From a virus: a stretch of 22,626 nucleotides of DNA. The position numbers and the translations under genes are program-made. The stretch is from positions 1 through 22,626 of the IMG/VR virus record IMGVR_UViG_3300014932_000464, one strand, 5' to 3'. The notes beneath the pieces were generated by a model. The model did no database searches, was not told the origin of the DNA, and saw only the letters and a list, made by a program, of their open reading frames with translations. Shown piece after piece: positions 1-6,806 of this stretch; within the stretch, counting starts at the first letter, position 1; the number at the start of each line of letters is the position of its first letter.

Positions 1-1005
1 ATATACTCAAGCGGTTCGGGTAATTCGTTGAATTTTAATTATGCTTCTTCCCAAAATGTCTATATACTCACAGGTGGTGCAACAGGAACAACAACGTTTG
101 GAACAGCAGTAACAATTAATGGTAGTATAACTCAAACAGGAAGCGGTTATCAGAATATGTACCTAACAAGTAGATCATCAGCTAATGCAGCAGTTCTAAA
201 TTTCACTACGCCTGCCAATAGCTCGTCCTCATGGTTGATTGGTAAACGTGATGATGGAATTGGTGGTACAAGTGCAGGTAATTTTATGCTTACAGATGGT
301 ACAGGAGCTTTAGTGTTCTATGTTGATAATTCAAGACAAATGCACATTGCTAATGCAGCTACATTCAGTAGTAGTGTAACAGCAAGTGGTATAATCGCTG
401 CTAATGGTGGACTTCAAATGAATAACCAAGTGTTAGGTTTTAATGAATCAGGAGTACGAAGCTGGAATGTACAAGCAACAGGAGGTAATCTATTACTAAA
501 TAGTGGAGATGGTAATGCCTCTTTTAATATAGCAATGACAACAGCATCTTCATCCTATACAACAGGAGCATTAGTTGTTAGTGGTGGTGTGGGTGTGGCG
601 GGGGCTGCTTATTTCAATAGTACAATGAATGTAGCGGGTTATCTAACAGCAGCAGGTGGTGCGGGAACATCCGATAAAAGACTAAAAGACACAACAGTAT
701 TCAACTTCAATCTATCTCAATTAGATAATCTTCATGTGTACCAATATCATTGGAATAAACTAAGCGGATTAGAGCAAGAAAGAAATCACTATTCCGTATT
801 TGCGCAAGAGGTTGAAAAGATTGCTCCCGATTTAGTGTTTACAGCTAATGACAGTATGGGAAAGAAGTCGGTGAATTTTACCGAATTACATACACTTGAA
901 ATTGAAAGATTGAAGCAAAGAATTAGTGAACAAAATGATAGAATAGAAAGATTAGAGAAAGCTGTTTTTATATTAACTCATAATGTACATAATGTAGCTA
1001 ACTAA
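1..1005 (+). CDS. Tail fibre/spike C-terminal part with S74 intramolecular chaperone (5' end outside window)
   Basis: The frame is open from base 1, so this is the C-terminal 334 residues of a longer protein; a TTG at 28 is probably internal. The visible N-terminal part is a Gly/Ser/Thr/Asn-rich beta-repeat stalk, including the SGGVGVAG segment often found just before S74 domains. The last ~120 residues are a Peptidase_S74 (endosialidase-type) chaperone domain. It has the SDKRLK motif (nt 670-687), a YHW segment, FAQEVEKIAP and a C-terminal helical coiled coil. In this family the domain trimerises the fibre and then cuts itself off using a Ser/Lys dyad; the Ser and the Lys five residues later are both present. 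Inferred role: host-receptor binding. Receptor specificity cannot be read from this part. Confidence 0.88.
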   Translation: MYSSGSGNSLNFNYASSQNVYILTGGATGTTTFGTAVTINGSITQTGSGYQNMYLTSRSSANAAVLNFTTPANSSSSWLIGKRDDGIGGTSAGNFMLTDGTGALVFYVDNSRQMHIANAATFSSSVTASGIIAANGGLQMNNQVLGFNESGVRSWNVQATGGNLLLNSGDGNASFNIAMTTASSSYTTGALVVSGGVGVAGAAYFNSTMNVAGYLTAAGGAGTSDKRLKDTTVFNFNLSQLDNLHVYQYHWNKLSGLEQERNHYSVFAQEVEKIAPDLVFTANDSMGKKSVNFTELHTLEIERLKQRISEQNDRIERLEKAVFILTHNVHNVAN

Positions 1006-1006
1006 A

Positions 1007-1933
1007 ATGAAAAAAATATTGTTATCAATAACCGTTTGTCTTTCGCTGCTCGTTGTGTTTTGCGGCAGCAAACAACCGAATACAACCAAGCAAGTATTCA
1101 GCGATAGTTTCGCTGCTTTAAACCCAACTGATTTTGTAACTAACAACGTATTGAAATCAGCAGTGTATCATGGAGATTTTGTTTCTATTGCAACCATTCC
1201 AAGTGATAATACATTCGTAACAAAAGCGGGCGTTGCATCATTGGTTTGTATAGATGGAGGCAACAGTTATTATAATGCCCTGCCTTACGGTTCTTCATTC
1301 GTAACCAAGCAATCATTGACAGCAAGTGGAACAGCACAACTGCACACAGGAACGATATATTATGTAGGTAGTGATGGTCCGGGTTATGTGTGGGGATGGA
1401 CTTCATCGGCAAATGCTTGTACGCATTCAGGAAGTTCAACATATACCTTTTACTACAATGGAACTTTTGGCAATGGCACAACATTGTACGCAGATGTGTG
1501 CGGCATTACACCTATGGCTTATGGAACAGGTGGTGCAGGCACAGGAAACTATTTCTACAAGGATGGTCAATGGTTCAATTTAAGTGGAAGTGCGGTAGTA
1601 AGTAACCTTACTAATTGCAGTGGCGGCTTAACAGATGTTTATGTTCACATTGATAGTTATGGAACAGGAAGCACAACTTCAACAGCAGTAATTTCTTCTT
1701 ATTCGGATGCAGGCAATACCACAACAATTAATACCGATACCAATGTAACAATAACCTTACAGTTCGAGGATAATTACGGAGATACATGGGCTGTATCAGG
1801 CACTATCAATAGCGGTTCGCATACGGTATCAATTGCAAGCGGAACAGCACCAGGAGGAGGTACTGTAACAGCTTGTACAATAATAGGCATAAGCCCTTCA
1901 ACATCTTCAACTCAAAATTATATCGCTAACTAA
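1007..1933 (+). CDS. Secreted beta-rich protein of unknown function
   Basis: 308 residues. The N-terminus is a clear secretion signal: MKK, then a hydrophobic stretch to about residue 19 ending VVFCGS. The Cys suggests a lipobox, but Phe at the -1 position is atypical, so lipidation is uncertain. The rest is Gly/Ser/Thr/Asn-rich and beta-like with few charges, resembling Bacteroidota surface or adhesin-like repeats. One segment (LYADVCGITP, then YFYKDGQWFNLSG) looks like a small repeat unit known from such proteins. It starts one base after the fibre stop, so it is probably co-transcribed with it. A Sec signal is unexpected for a virion tail protein, since tails assemble in the cytoplasm. It may act on the host envelope (receptor masking, exclusion) or be a fibre-associated protein with a misleading N-terminus. 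No family assigned. Confidence 0.7.
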   Translation: MKKILLSITVCLSLLVVFCGSKQPNTTKQVFSDSFAALNPTDFVTNNVLKSAVYHGDFVSIATIPSDNTFVTKAGVASLVCIDGGNSYYNALPYGSSFVTKQSLTASGTAQLHTGTIYYVGSDGPGYVWGWTSSANACTHSGSSTYTFYYNGTFGNGTTLYADVCGITPMAYGTGGAGTGNYFYKDGQWFNLSGSAVVSNLTNCSGGLTDVYVHIDSYGTGSTTSTAVISSYSDAGNTTTINTDTNVTITLQFEDNYGDTWAVSGTINSGSHTVSIASGTAPGGGTVTACTIIGISPSTSSTQNYIAN

Positions 1934-1934
1934 C

Positions 1935-2261
1935 ATGAAAAAACTTTTGTCATTCATATTCGTTGCCATCGCTGCTGTTCTCAATGCAGTGCTGGACACT
2001 TTGAAGGATCACTTTTCAGTTTCCGTTTTTAAAAATCTGAATCCTAAATTCTGGAATCCGCAAGTGAGTTATGCAACATCAATCACTTTGTTTGGTGTTC
2101 ATTGGGATGCCTGGCATATTATCAAGTATGCTTTTATCGCGTCAATATTTATGGCCATTGTGATGTTCGAGCAGGTGTTTAAGTGGTGGGTTGAATTTAT
2201 AATGTTCTTCCTTCTATGGTGGATATTCTTCGAGCTTTTTTATACATATATTTTTAAATAA
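1935..2261 (+). CDS. Small membrane protein, lysis-cassette candidate
   Basis: 108 residues, strongly hydrophobic, with likely membrane segments at about residues 3-20, 61-80 and 85-106. The loop after the first segment carries NPKFWNP, followed by a DAWH motif just before the second segment. I associate this FWNP...D-x-WH layout with small conserved Bacteroidota membrane proteins of unknown function. It begins one base after the preceding stop and lies at the head of a run of membrane proteins leading to the endolysin, so a lysis or holin-like role is possible. Topology is inferred by eye. The conserved polar motifs argue against a simple pore-forming holin. Confidence 0.7.
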   Translation: MKKLLSFIFVAIAAVLNAVLDTLKDHFSVSVFKNLNPKFWNPQVSYATSITLFGVHWDAWHIIKYAFIASIFMAIVMFEQVFKWWVEFIMFFLLWWIFFELFYTYIFK

Positions 2262-2268
2262 AAAACAA

Positions 2269-2499
2269 ATGAAAAAAACAATCACAATTTTAATCGCAGC
2301 TTTTATTTGCGTAATGAGTTTCGGACAAACTAAGCAGGACACGACAATAGTTATAACAATGCCTTTAGATCAGTTTAGGGCTTTGCTTTATACAATTGAC
2401 CAAAACATTGATTCAAAAAAAGTTTCAAAAGAATTGTTGGAATTTTTGCAAAAGTCAGCAGCGATAAAACCAAAAGAAGAACAACCAAAGAAAAAATAA
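2269..2499 (+). CDS. Small secreted protein with signal peptide
   Basis: 76 residues. It has a signal peptide (MKKT plus a hydrophobic core, ending MSFGQ) with a likely signal peptidase I site around SFG/Q, a very common Bacteroidota pattern. The mature part is about 56 residues with one predicted helix (PLDQFRALLYTIDQNI), a second helix near SKELLEFLQ and a Lys-rich tail. No family is recognised. It sits between two membrane-protein genes in the lysis region, so a periplasmic accessory role in lysis is possible but unproven. Confidence 0.68.
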   Translation: MKKTITILIAAFICVMSFGQTKQDTTIVITMPLDQFRALLYTIDQNIDSKKVSKELLEFLQKSAAIKPKEEQPKKK

Positions 2500-2544
2500 T
2501 TAATCACATCGAAAATAAACCCATAAAAGATAAAAGTAGAAGCA

Positions 2545-2790
2545 ATGAAACAGGACGAAACGACTAAAAGAATTGGAGTAAGTACAGGCGAATTAGTAGG
2601 TGCGTGTTTGATTGTGATTAGTGCTTGTCTTATGTTTTGGAAAACAACCGATGTACGATTGAGTGCATTGGAATTGAGAATGAATGAAAGTGATAAAACT
2701 AACACTATCATTAATTCAAAACTTGACAAGCTGCAAGATGGTATCAACGATGTAAAAGTTTCGTTGCAAAATAAAGCAGACAGAAAATAA
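2545..2790 (+). CDS. Single-span membrane protein with periplasmic coiled coil
   Basis: 81 residues. A short charged N-terminus is followed by one membrane segment (about residues 16-33, LVGACLIVISACLMFWK) and a heptad-like helix from about 38 to 78. The layout, N-terminal anchor then coiled coil, matches the general design of inner-membrane spanins. It is the reverse of XhlA-type hemolysin-like lysis proteins, which place the coiled coil before the membrane span. It lies two genes before the spanin candidate at 3147 and could be its inner-membrane partner or a holin regulator. Function is inferred from position and topology only. Confidence 0.66.
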   Translation: MKQDETTKRIGVSTGELVGACLIVISACLMFWKTTDVRLSALELRMNESDKTNTIINSKLDKLQDGINDVKVSLQNKADRK

Positions 2791-2871
2791 TTTATAAGCA
2801 TCGAGTGGAAAAACGGATACATAAGAACCCGCCACAAATGCACATTTTTTCATCACTAAAAAACAAATAAA

Positions 2872-3111
2872 ATGAACAGTAATTTTTTGAATTTGAATTG
2901 GAAGGATTTGGCTAAGGCGGCAGTAGTATTATTCCTTTCAACACTTGTTGCAAGTGTATATACTGCTATATCAGCAACGCCTATTCATGTTCCGACAGTT
3001 CCGGAACTTATTGGCGATGCTAAAGTAGCTGCTATTGCTGCTGTTTCTTATTTATTGAAACAGTTAATTACAAACAGCAACGGCAGTATTGGCACAGAGC
3101 CAACAAAGTAA
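2872..3111 (+). CDS. Probable holin, two membrane spans
   Basis: 79 residues with two hydrophobic segments, about 14-34 and 47-65. They are separated by a short Pro-containing loop (PIHVPTVPELIGD), and the tail is polar (LLKQLITNSNGSIG). Small size, two spans, hydrophilic tail and location just before the spanin and endolysin genes fit a holin. The WKDLAKA start and the YLLKQ...NSNGSIG end resemble predicted holins of Bacteroidota phages as I remember them. A holin would form lesions in the inner membrane and release the signal-less endolysin at 3710. The other multi-span candidate is at 1935. Confidence 0.68.
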   Translation: MNSNFLNLNWKDLAKAAVVLFLSTLVASVYTAISATPIHVPTVPELIGDAKVAAIAAVSYLLKQLITNSNGSIGTEPTK

Positions 3112-3115
3112 TCAC

Positions 3116-3141
3116 AGCCCCTTTATTGGGGCTTTAAATTT
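3116..3141 (+). terminator. Weak hairpin after holin gene
   Basis: A 6-bp stem AGCCCC (3116-3121) / GGGGCT (3128-3133) with loop TTTATT is followed by TTTAAATTTTT. The T tract is interrupted, so this may be only a partial terminator or attenuator before the spanin gene. Confidence 0.45.
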
Positions 3142-3146
3142 TTCTT

Positions 3147-3713
3147 ATGAAAAAAGTGAATCCTCATGCGATAAAAGCAATCATAGATATAGTATTGATT
3201 ACATTATCTGTTATTGCAATTGCGCTTTGTTTTAGTGGATGCAATGCCGAAAAGAGATTGGAGAAAGCAAAACAAGAAGTTTTAACCGATTCAGCATCTT
3301 TCGATTATGTAGGTAGAAAGTTTGTAGCCCTAAACCCTTGTACTAATAAGATAATCTATAAGAGCGATACAATTTATCAGTACGATACAACCGAAACATT
3401 TACAAGCTACACCGATACATTTAACCACACCGATACGGTTGTAAAAACAATCAAATTAACTGCTGTAAAAACAATACACGATACAGCAACTGTAATTGAT
3501 GGGCAACAAGTACAATTACTACAAAGCCAATTAGCACAAAGGAATTTACAAATAGCACAAATGAACGGACAAATTTTGTCGGCAAATGATGCGACAAAAG
3601 ACGCAACTAAAAGGGGCAATAAATTTTTGTACTGGTTAATAGCAGTAGTAAGTATGGTTGGAATTGGTTATTCCATTAAAATTTATACATCACTTAAACC
3701 AAAAATATTATGA
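3147..3713 (+). CDS. Candidate unimolecular spanin (lipoprotein with C-terminal membrane anchor)
   Basis: 188 residues. The N-terminal signal (hydrophobic 11-30) ends in FSGC, a plausible lipobox with Cys32 as the lipidated residue. The following NAEKRL lacks the acidic run that exports Bacteroidota lipoproteins to the cell surface, so a periplasm-facing outer-membrane lipoprotein is expected. Residues 66-118 are Thr/Tyr/Asp-rich with beta alternation, residues 119-147 are a Gln-rich coiled coil, and residues 159-178 form a C-terminal membrane span (FLYWLIAVVSMVGIGY). Lipid anchor plus C-terminal span in one chain is the defining plan of u-spanins such as phage T1 gp11, which join inner and outer membranes at the last step of lysis. 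It overlaps the endolysin start by ATGA. Homology to known spanins is not claimed. Confidence 0.68.
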   Translation: MKKVNPHAIKAIIDIVLITLSVIAIALCFSGCNAEKRLEKAKQEVLTDSASFDYVGRKFVALNPCTNKIIYKSDTIYQYDTTETFTSYTDTFNHTDTVVKTIKLTAVKTIHDTATVIDGQQVQLLQSQLAQRNLQIAQMNGQILSANDATKDATKRGNKFLYWLIAVVSMVGIGYSIKIYTSLKPKIL

Positions 3714-4219
3714 GTACAAAAAATTTCTATCCGCAATTTCCTGAAATGCCATACCAACGTACATCAGTTGATATGCCTACTGTTGTTGTATTCGCAAAAG
3801 CATTGATTGGCAAATATCCTTTGGAAGTAGTCAGAGCAGCGTATATAATTTTCAGAAACGAAAGTGGTAACGGACAATACGGAGTGAATAATAATTATAT
3901 CGGCTTACAAGCTGATAATGCCGCATGGGAAGGATTAGATGTAAGTAATATTATCGGCACATCGGTTAAGAAAGATAATGCAGGGGAAGTAAGAAGGTTT
4001 ATCTGTTTCAATGACAAAGGCTATCAAACATCATTTGATTTTTTGTGCTACAAGGTTCAACAAAGAGGTATTTATATTGGTGCTGATGGCGTTAAAACAC
4101 CCGATGATTTGGCAATGCAGTATGAGTTGAAGTGGGTAGCTAATGCACCCGAGAATACACCTGCTAACAGAGCGGGAATAGTAAGTATGTATAATTCAGC
4201 AGTAAGGAACATATCCTAA
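3710..4219 (+). CDS. Endolysin candidate, GH73/lysozyme-like peptidoglycan hydrolase
   Basis: 169 residues with no signal peptide, so release would depend on a holin. Residues 50-67 read NESGNGQYGVNNNYIGLQ. This matches the GH73 and lysozyme-superfamily pattern of a catalytic Glu in an ESG motif followed by an NN-[F/Y]-x-G-[I/L] segment, making Glu51 the candidate acid. Further on, RRFICFNDKGYQTSFDFLCYKV resembles the family's FR-x-Y-x-S...S-x-x-D-[Y/F]-x-x-x-L segment. Expected action is cleavage of glycan strands in peptidoglycan. The ATGA overlap with the spanin candidate and the terminator downstream place it as the last gene of the lysis cassette. Linkage specificity (glucosaminidase, muramidase or transglycosylase) is not decided by the sequence. 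Confidence 0.68.
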   Translation: MSTKNFYPQFPEMPYQRTSVDMPTVVVFAKALIGKYPLEVVRAAYIIFRNESGNGQYGVNNNYIGLQADNAAWEGLDVSNIIGTSVKKDNAGEVRRFICFNDKGYQTSFDFLCYKVQQRGIYIGADGVKTPDDLAMQYELKWVANAPENTPANRAGIVSMYNSAVRNIS

Positions 4220-4246
4220 TTCGATTAAACGCAATAGAATATCAAC

Positions 4247-4279
4247 CATGAAAAAAATAATCAAATAGCTTTTTTCATG
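4247..4279. repeat. AT-rich inverted repeat enclosing a six-codon mini-ORF
   Basis: CATGAAAAAA (4247-4256) is perfectly complementary to TTTTTTCATG (4270-4279) across a 13-nt loop. The left arm starts ATG AAA AAA ATA ATC AAA TAG (4248-4268), a six-residue MKKIIK peptide that looks like the beginning of a signal peptide. It may be a decayed gene start, a leader peptide or a weak upstream terminator. It lies just before the strong terminator at 4292. Confidence 0.4.
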
Positions 4280-4291
4280 CAGTTGGTTTTT

Positions 4292-4321
4292 AAAGCCCTT
4301 CGTTTCTACGAGGGGCTTTTT
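4292..4321 (+). terminator. Strong intrinsic terminator after endolysin
   Basis: AAAGCCCTTCG (4292-4302) pairs with CGAGGGGCTTT (4309-4319), one G-U pair included, around loop TTTCTA. T residues run from 4317 to 4321. It ends the fibre-lysis transcription unit. Confidence 0.85.
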
Positions 4322-4332
4322 ACTGTCCTTTC
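4321..4332 (+). promoter_or_regulatory. 12-bp conserved leader motif, copy 1
   Basis: TACTGTCCTTTC, identical to the copies at 11804 and 19795. It directly abuts the terminator T tract and lies 16 nt before the ATG of the protease gene (31 nt before an in-frame GTG at 4364). It is likely a phage promoter or leader element; the function is inferred from position. Confidence 0.55.
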
Positions 4333-4348
4333 GTAGAATTTTTAGTTA

Positions 4349-5224
4349 ATGAAAATTTGTATCGTGGAAGTAAAAAATCTTTTAAGCATTTTAAACAAGC
4401 CCTGGGCAATTGAACCAATTGCTGCAGATTATTGGTTAGGTATTGGTTATGAAGTTTTATACAACGGAAAAACTTTTGCCAGTGTAGCTACAACTAATAG
4501 AAAAGGAACCGGCGATTACCGGGTTAATCCAAAAGGCGAAGAAGATAGAAACGGATCCGTACAGATCATTGAAATTAATGGCCCAATAGCTAAATACGAT
4601 ATGTGTTTTACTCCGGGTGCACAAACATTGCAACAGCAAGTACGTACCGCCAATATGGATGCAAGTATTGCAGCTATTGTTTTGGTTATTGATAGTCCGG
4701 GCGGACAAGTGGATGGAACAGAAAATTTAGCTAATGAAATTGCTGCATCTAAAAAACCTGTTGTGGCATTTGTGGATGGAATGATGTGCAGTGCAGCTTA
4801 TTGGATTGGAAGTGCCGCTAACGAAATTATGGTAGATAATGCCAATAACGGACATAATGCAACCATTGGAAGCATTGGCATCATGGCTACCTGGAATGAT
4901 AATACCAAGGAAAAAGAAATGAAAGGCATTAAAACACATATGGTGTATGCCGATGCCAGTACCGATAAAAATGCAATAATGCAACAAGCTAATAGTGGTG
5001 ATTATACGGCCATTAAAAAACAGTTGAATGCATTAAACAATACATTTCTTTCTGCAGTACAAAATAACCGTGCGGGTAAATTAAGTAGTAAAGAAAATGT
5101 ATTAACCGGCAAAACATACAATGGCAATCAGGCTATACGATATGGTTTGGCAGATAGATATGGCAATTTTCAAACTGCAGTATCGCGTGCCTATTTTTTA
5201 AGCAAAAACCCATTAAAAAAATGA
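4349..5224 (+). CDS. Prohead maturation protease, S49 (SppA/ClpP-like) family
   Basis: 291 residues. It shows the ClpP/crotonase-fold landmarks of S49 peptidases: VLVIDSPGGQVDG (111-123), the nucleophile region FVDGMMCSAAYWIGSAA with candidate Ser148, and IGSIGI (173-178). A general-base Lys is expected roughly 50-60 residues after the Ser; K207 in ASTDKN is the best candidate. The canonical S-G-G-Y is S-A-A-Y here. S49 phage proteases such as lambda gpC cleave the scaffold and capsid during procapsid maturation. Position directly before the scaffold (ATGA overlap) and capsid genes supports this. ATG 4349 is chosen; GTG 4364, giving a protein starting at EVKNLL, is possible and would equalise the distance to the upstream 12-bp motif. 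Confidence 0.85.
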   Translation: MKICIVEVKNLLSILNKPWAIEPIAADYWLGIGYEVLYNGKTFASVATTNRKGTGDYRVNPKGEEDRNGSVQIIEINGPIAKYDMCFTPGAQTLQQQVRTANMDASIAAIVLVIDSPGGQVDGTENLANEIAASKKPVVAFVDGMMCSAAYWIGSAANEIMVDNANNGHNATIGSIGIMATWNDNTKEKEMKGIKTHMVYADASTDKNAIMQQANSGDYTAIKKQLNALNNTFLSAVQNNRAGKLSSKENVLTGKTYNGNQAIRYGLADRYGNFQTAVSRAYFLSKNPLKK

Positions 5225-5820
5225 AATACGAAAATTTAACTATCGAGCAATTAAATACCATAGCAGCATCTTATAATGCTGAAAATATTGCCATTCCGGA
5301 TGCATTATCTGCAGCTATTGATGCCAAGAAAAAAGAAGTGAAGGATGATGATATGGATGATGATGACGATGATGAAGAAGATGATGATAATGATGGCGAT
5401 GGTAAAAAAAAATCTGCCTTTGCGCATATTGCTAATTTAACACCCACCGGCGAAGAATTTATTGAAGAGGCATTGAATGAAGGTGTATGGATTACCGGTA
5501 CACATTTAACAGCTATTGAAGCTGCTTTGGCAACTGCTAAAAAAGAAGCTAAGATCAATGCTAAAAAATTGATGGTAAAAGACAATACCATTAAAACCCA
5601 AGAGCAAAATATTACTGCATTACAAACCAATGTTGATGCATTAAAAGCAGAAAATAAACAATTAAAAGAAAGTGATGGAACAATTGCAGCAACTGTTGCA
5701 GCAGATGTTGATGCAACAGTGGTTACGGATTCTGAAAAAATGAGCCGTGAGCAATTGGCAAAAGCAGAAACCAAGTGGGATAAAGAAATGAAGCAGATTT
5801 TAAAAATAAAAAATTCTTAA
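5221..5820 (+). CDS. Head scaffolding protein candidate, acidic and coiled coil
   Basis: 199 residues. It overlaps the protease stop by ATGA. An N-terminal helical part (1-40) is followed by an almost uninterrupted Asp/Glu tract (42-60, nt 5344-5400, built of GAT/GAC/GAA codons) and then KKKS. A region (65-98) contains LTPTGEEFIEEALNEGVW, and a long heptad-bearing helix spans about 100-151. The C-terminus is charged and basic. Small size, extreme charge, coiled coil, and placement between an S49 protease and the capsid protein are the usual signs of a scaffold that is degraded during maturation. No specific family is recognised. An alternative is a minor head protein. Confidence 0.66.
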   Translation: MKYENLTIEQLNTIAASYNAENIAIPDALSAAIDAKKKEVKDDDMDDDDDDEEDDDNDGDGKKKSAFAHIANLTPTGEEFIEEALNEGVWITGTHLTAIEAALATAKKEAKINAKKLMVKDNTIKTQEQNITALQTNVDALKAENKQLKESDGTIAATVAADVDATVVTDSEKMSREQLAKAETKWDKEMKQILKIKNS

Positions 5821-5858
5821 AAAAAGTAACCCATTAATAAACAATAAAAACAATAACT

Positions 5859-6752
5859 ATGGCAACTCCTGATTTGTCGCTACTCTCTTCCCAATTTGTG
5901 GAATTTGGCGGCCCTATTTTTGGCAAACACGTTGTAGATTGGGATTTAAAATCTACAGGTGTTCAGGTTCGTACAAACGTAAATGCCCCACAAGCACTGG
6001 TGAAGATCAGCGCATTGGGTGGCCCAAAACCATACGCCACAGCGGATGAAACAAGTGGTAATGGTGCAAAAATGACTGATCAAATTCTTACTGCTTATCA
6101 AAGCAAGTGGGATTATGATTTTGATCCTGAACAATTCCGCAATACCTATTTGGCAAATGCTGATGGAAGCCCATTCTATCAACAAGCTATCAGCCAGGTA
6201 GCAAGAGAGTATTTAGCAGCAATTGTAAATAATACTTTGGGCAGTGGTGTAAGAAACGGAAGCGGTACATCAGCAGCAGATTTATGCAACGGCTGGTTAA
6301 CAGAAATTGCCACATTAATCAGTGGTTCTGTAATTACCCCAATTACAACCGGTGCAATCACCTCATCTAATGCGGTAACAAAGATTGATACCATGAAAGT
6401 GGCATTGCCAACATGGTTAAAACAATATGGTGCCATCTTCTATTGTTCGTACAGCGTATTTGAAAACTATGCTGCACACTACAGAACATTGAATGGCTTT
6501 AAGTTCGAGCCACGCATTACCGGCGATTATCCAATTGATAACACCAAACACGTTTTACGTCCGGTGTCATGGTTGGGTAGTTCAAGCCGAGTTATTGCAA
6601 CTATTGCAAACAATTTGGTATTTGGTACTGATATTGAAAGAGTACAATTGTATGCCACACCTTATCGCAACATCATTAAAGTTCGTCAAATGATGCCTGT
6701 GGGTTGTGCCATTCAAGACACAGAAGCTTTGTTTGTAAACGATCAAGCGTAA
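5859..6752 (+). CDS. Major capsid protein (HK97-fold candidate)
   Basis: 297 residues. Evidence is position and overall character. It directly follows the protease and scaffold genes, has an A-rich leader (5821-5858), and is followed by a strong terminator, as expected for the most abundant virion protein. The sequence is mixed alpha/beta with no signal, membrane span or coiled coil. It has a central helix-rich stretch (SPFYQQAISQVAREYLAAIVNN) that could be the spine helix of the HK97 fold, and beta-rich C-terminal segments (AIFYCSYSVFENY; YRNIIKVRQMMPVG). Similar length and layout occur in capsid proteins of Bacteroidota siphophages. No N-terminal delta domain is visible, consistent with a separate scaffold gene. 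Confidence 0.75.
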   Translation: MATPDLSLLSSQFVEFGGPIFGKHVVDWDLKSTGVQVRTNVNAPQALVKISALGGPKPYATADETSGNGAKMTDQILTAYQSKWDYDFDPEQFRNTYLANADGSPFYQQAISQVAREYLAAIVNNTLGSGVRNGSGTSAADLCNGWLTEIATLISGSVITPITTGAITSSNAVTKIDTMKVALPTWLKQYGAIFYCSYSVFENYAAHYRTLNGFKFEPRITGDYPIDNTKHVLRPVSWLGSSSRVIATIANNLVFGTDIERVQLYATPYRNIIKVRQMMPVGCAIQDTEALFVNDQA

Positions 6753-6766
6753 TTTAATCAACTAAT

Positions 6767-6794
6767 AAAAGCCCTGTATTAAACAGGGCTTTTT
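6767..6794 (+). terminator. Intrinsic terminator after major capsid gene
   Basis: A perfect 11-bp stem AAAAGCCCTGT (6767-6777) / ACAGGGCTTTT (6783-6793) encloses loop ATTAA, followed by T and an A/T tract. It lies only 12 nt before the next start codon, so read-through, or a promoter elsewhere, must feed the downstream genes. Confidence 0.85.
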
Positions 6795-6806
6795 AAAAAA
6801 TTTATT

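Noticed and set aside
1-1005. Diversity-generating retroelement target at the fibre end
   Set aside because: No reverse transcriptase gene or template repeat is visible in the window, and the C-terminal part is an S74 chaperone rather than a variable CLec fold.
2388-2843. 151-codon minus-strand frame across the lysis cassette
   Set aside because: Antiparallel to two supported plus-strand genes and a spacer. No recognisable domain, and all neighbours run on the plus strand.
4321-4332. 12-bp motif as a ribosome binding site
   Set aside because: It carries the sense of the 16S 3' end (TCCTTTC), not its complement, so it cannot pair as a Shine-Dalgarno. A promoter, leader or linker role is kept instead.
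5271-5774. 167-codon reading frame on the minus strand, Ser-rich
   Set aside because: It lies fully inside the scaffold gene. The poly-Ser run is the reverse complement of the Asp tract. It is a shadow frame without its own context.
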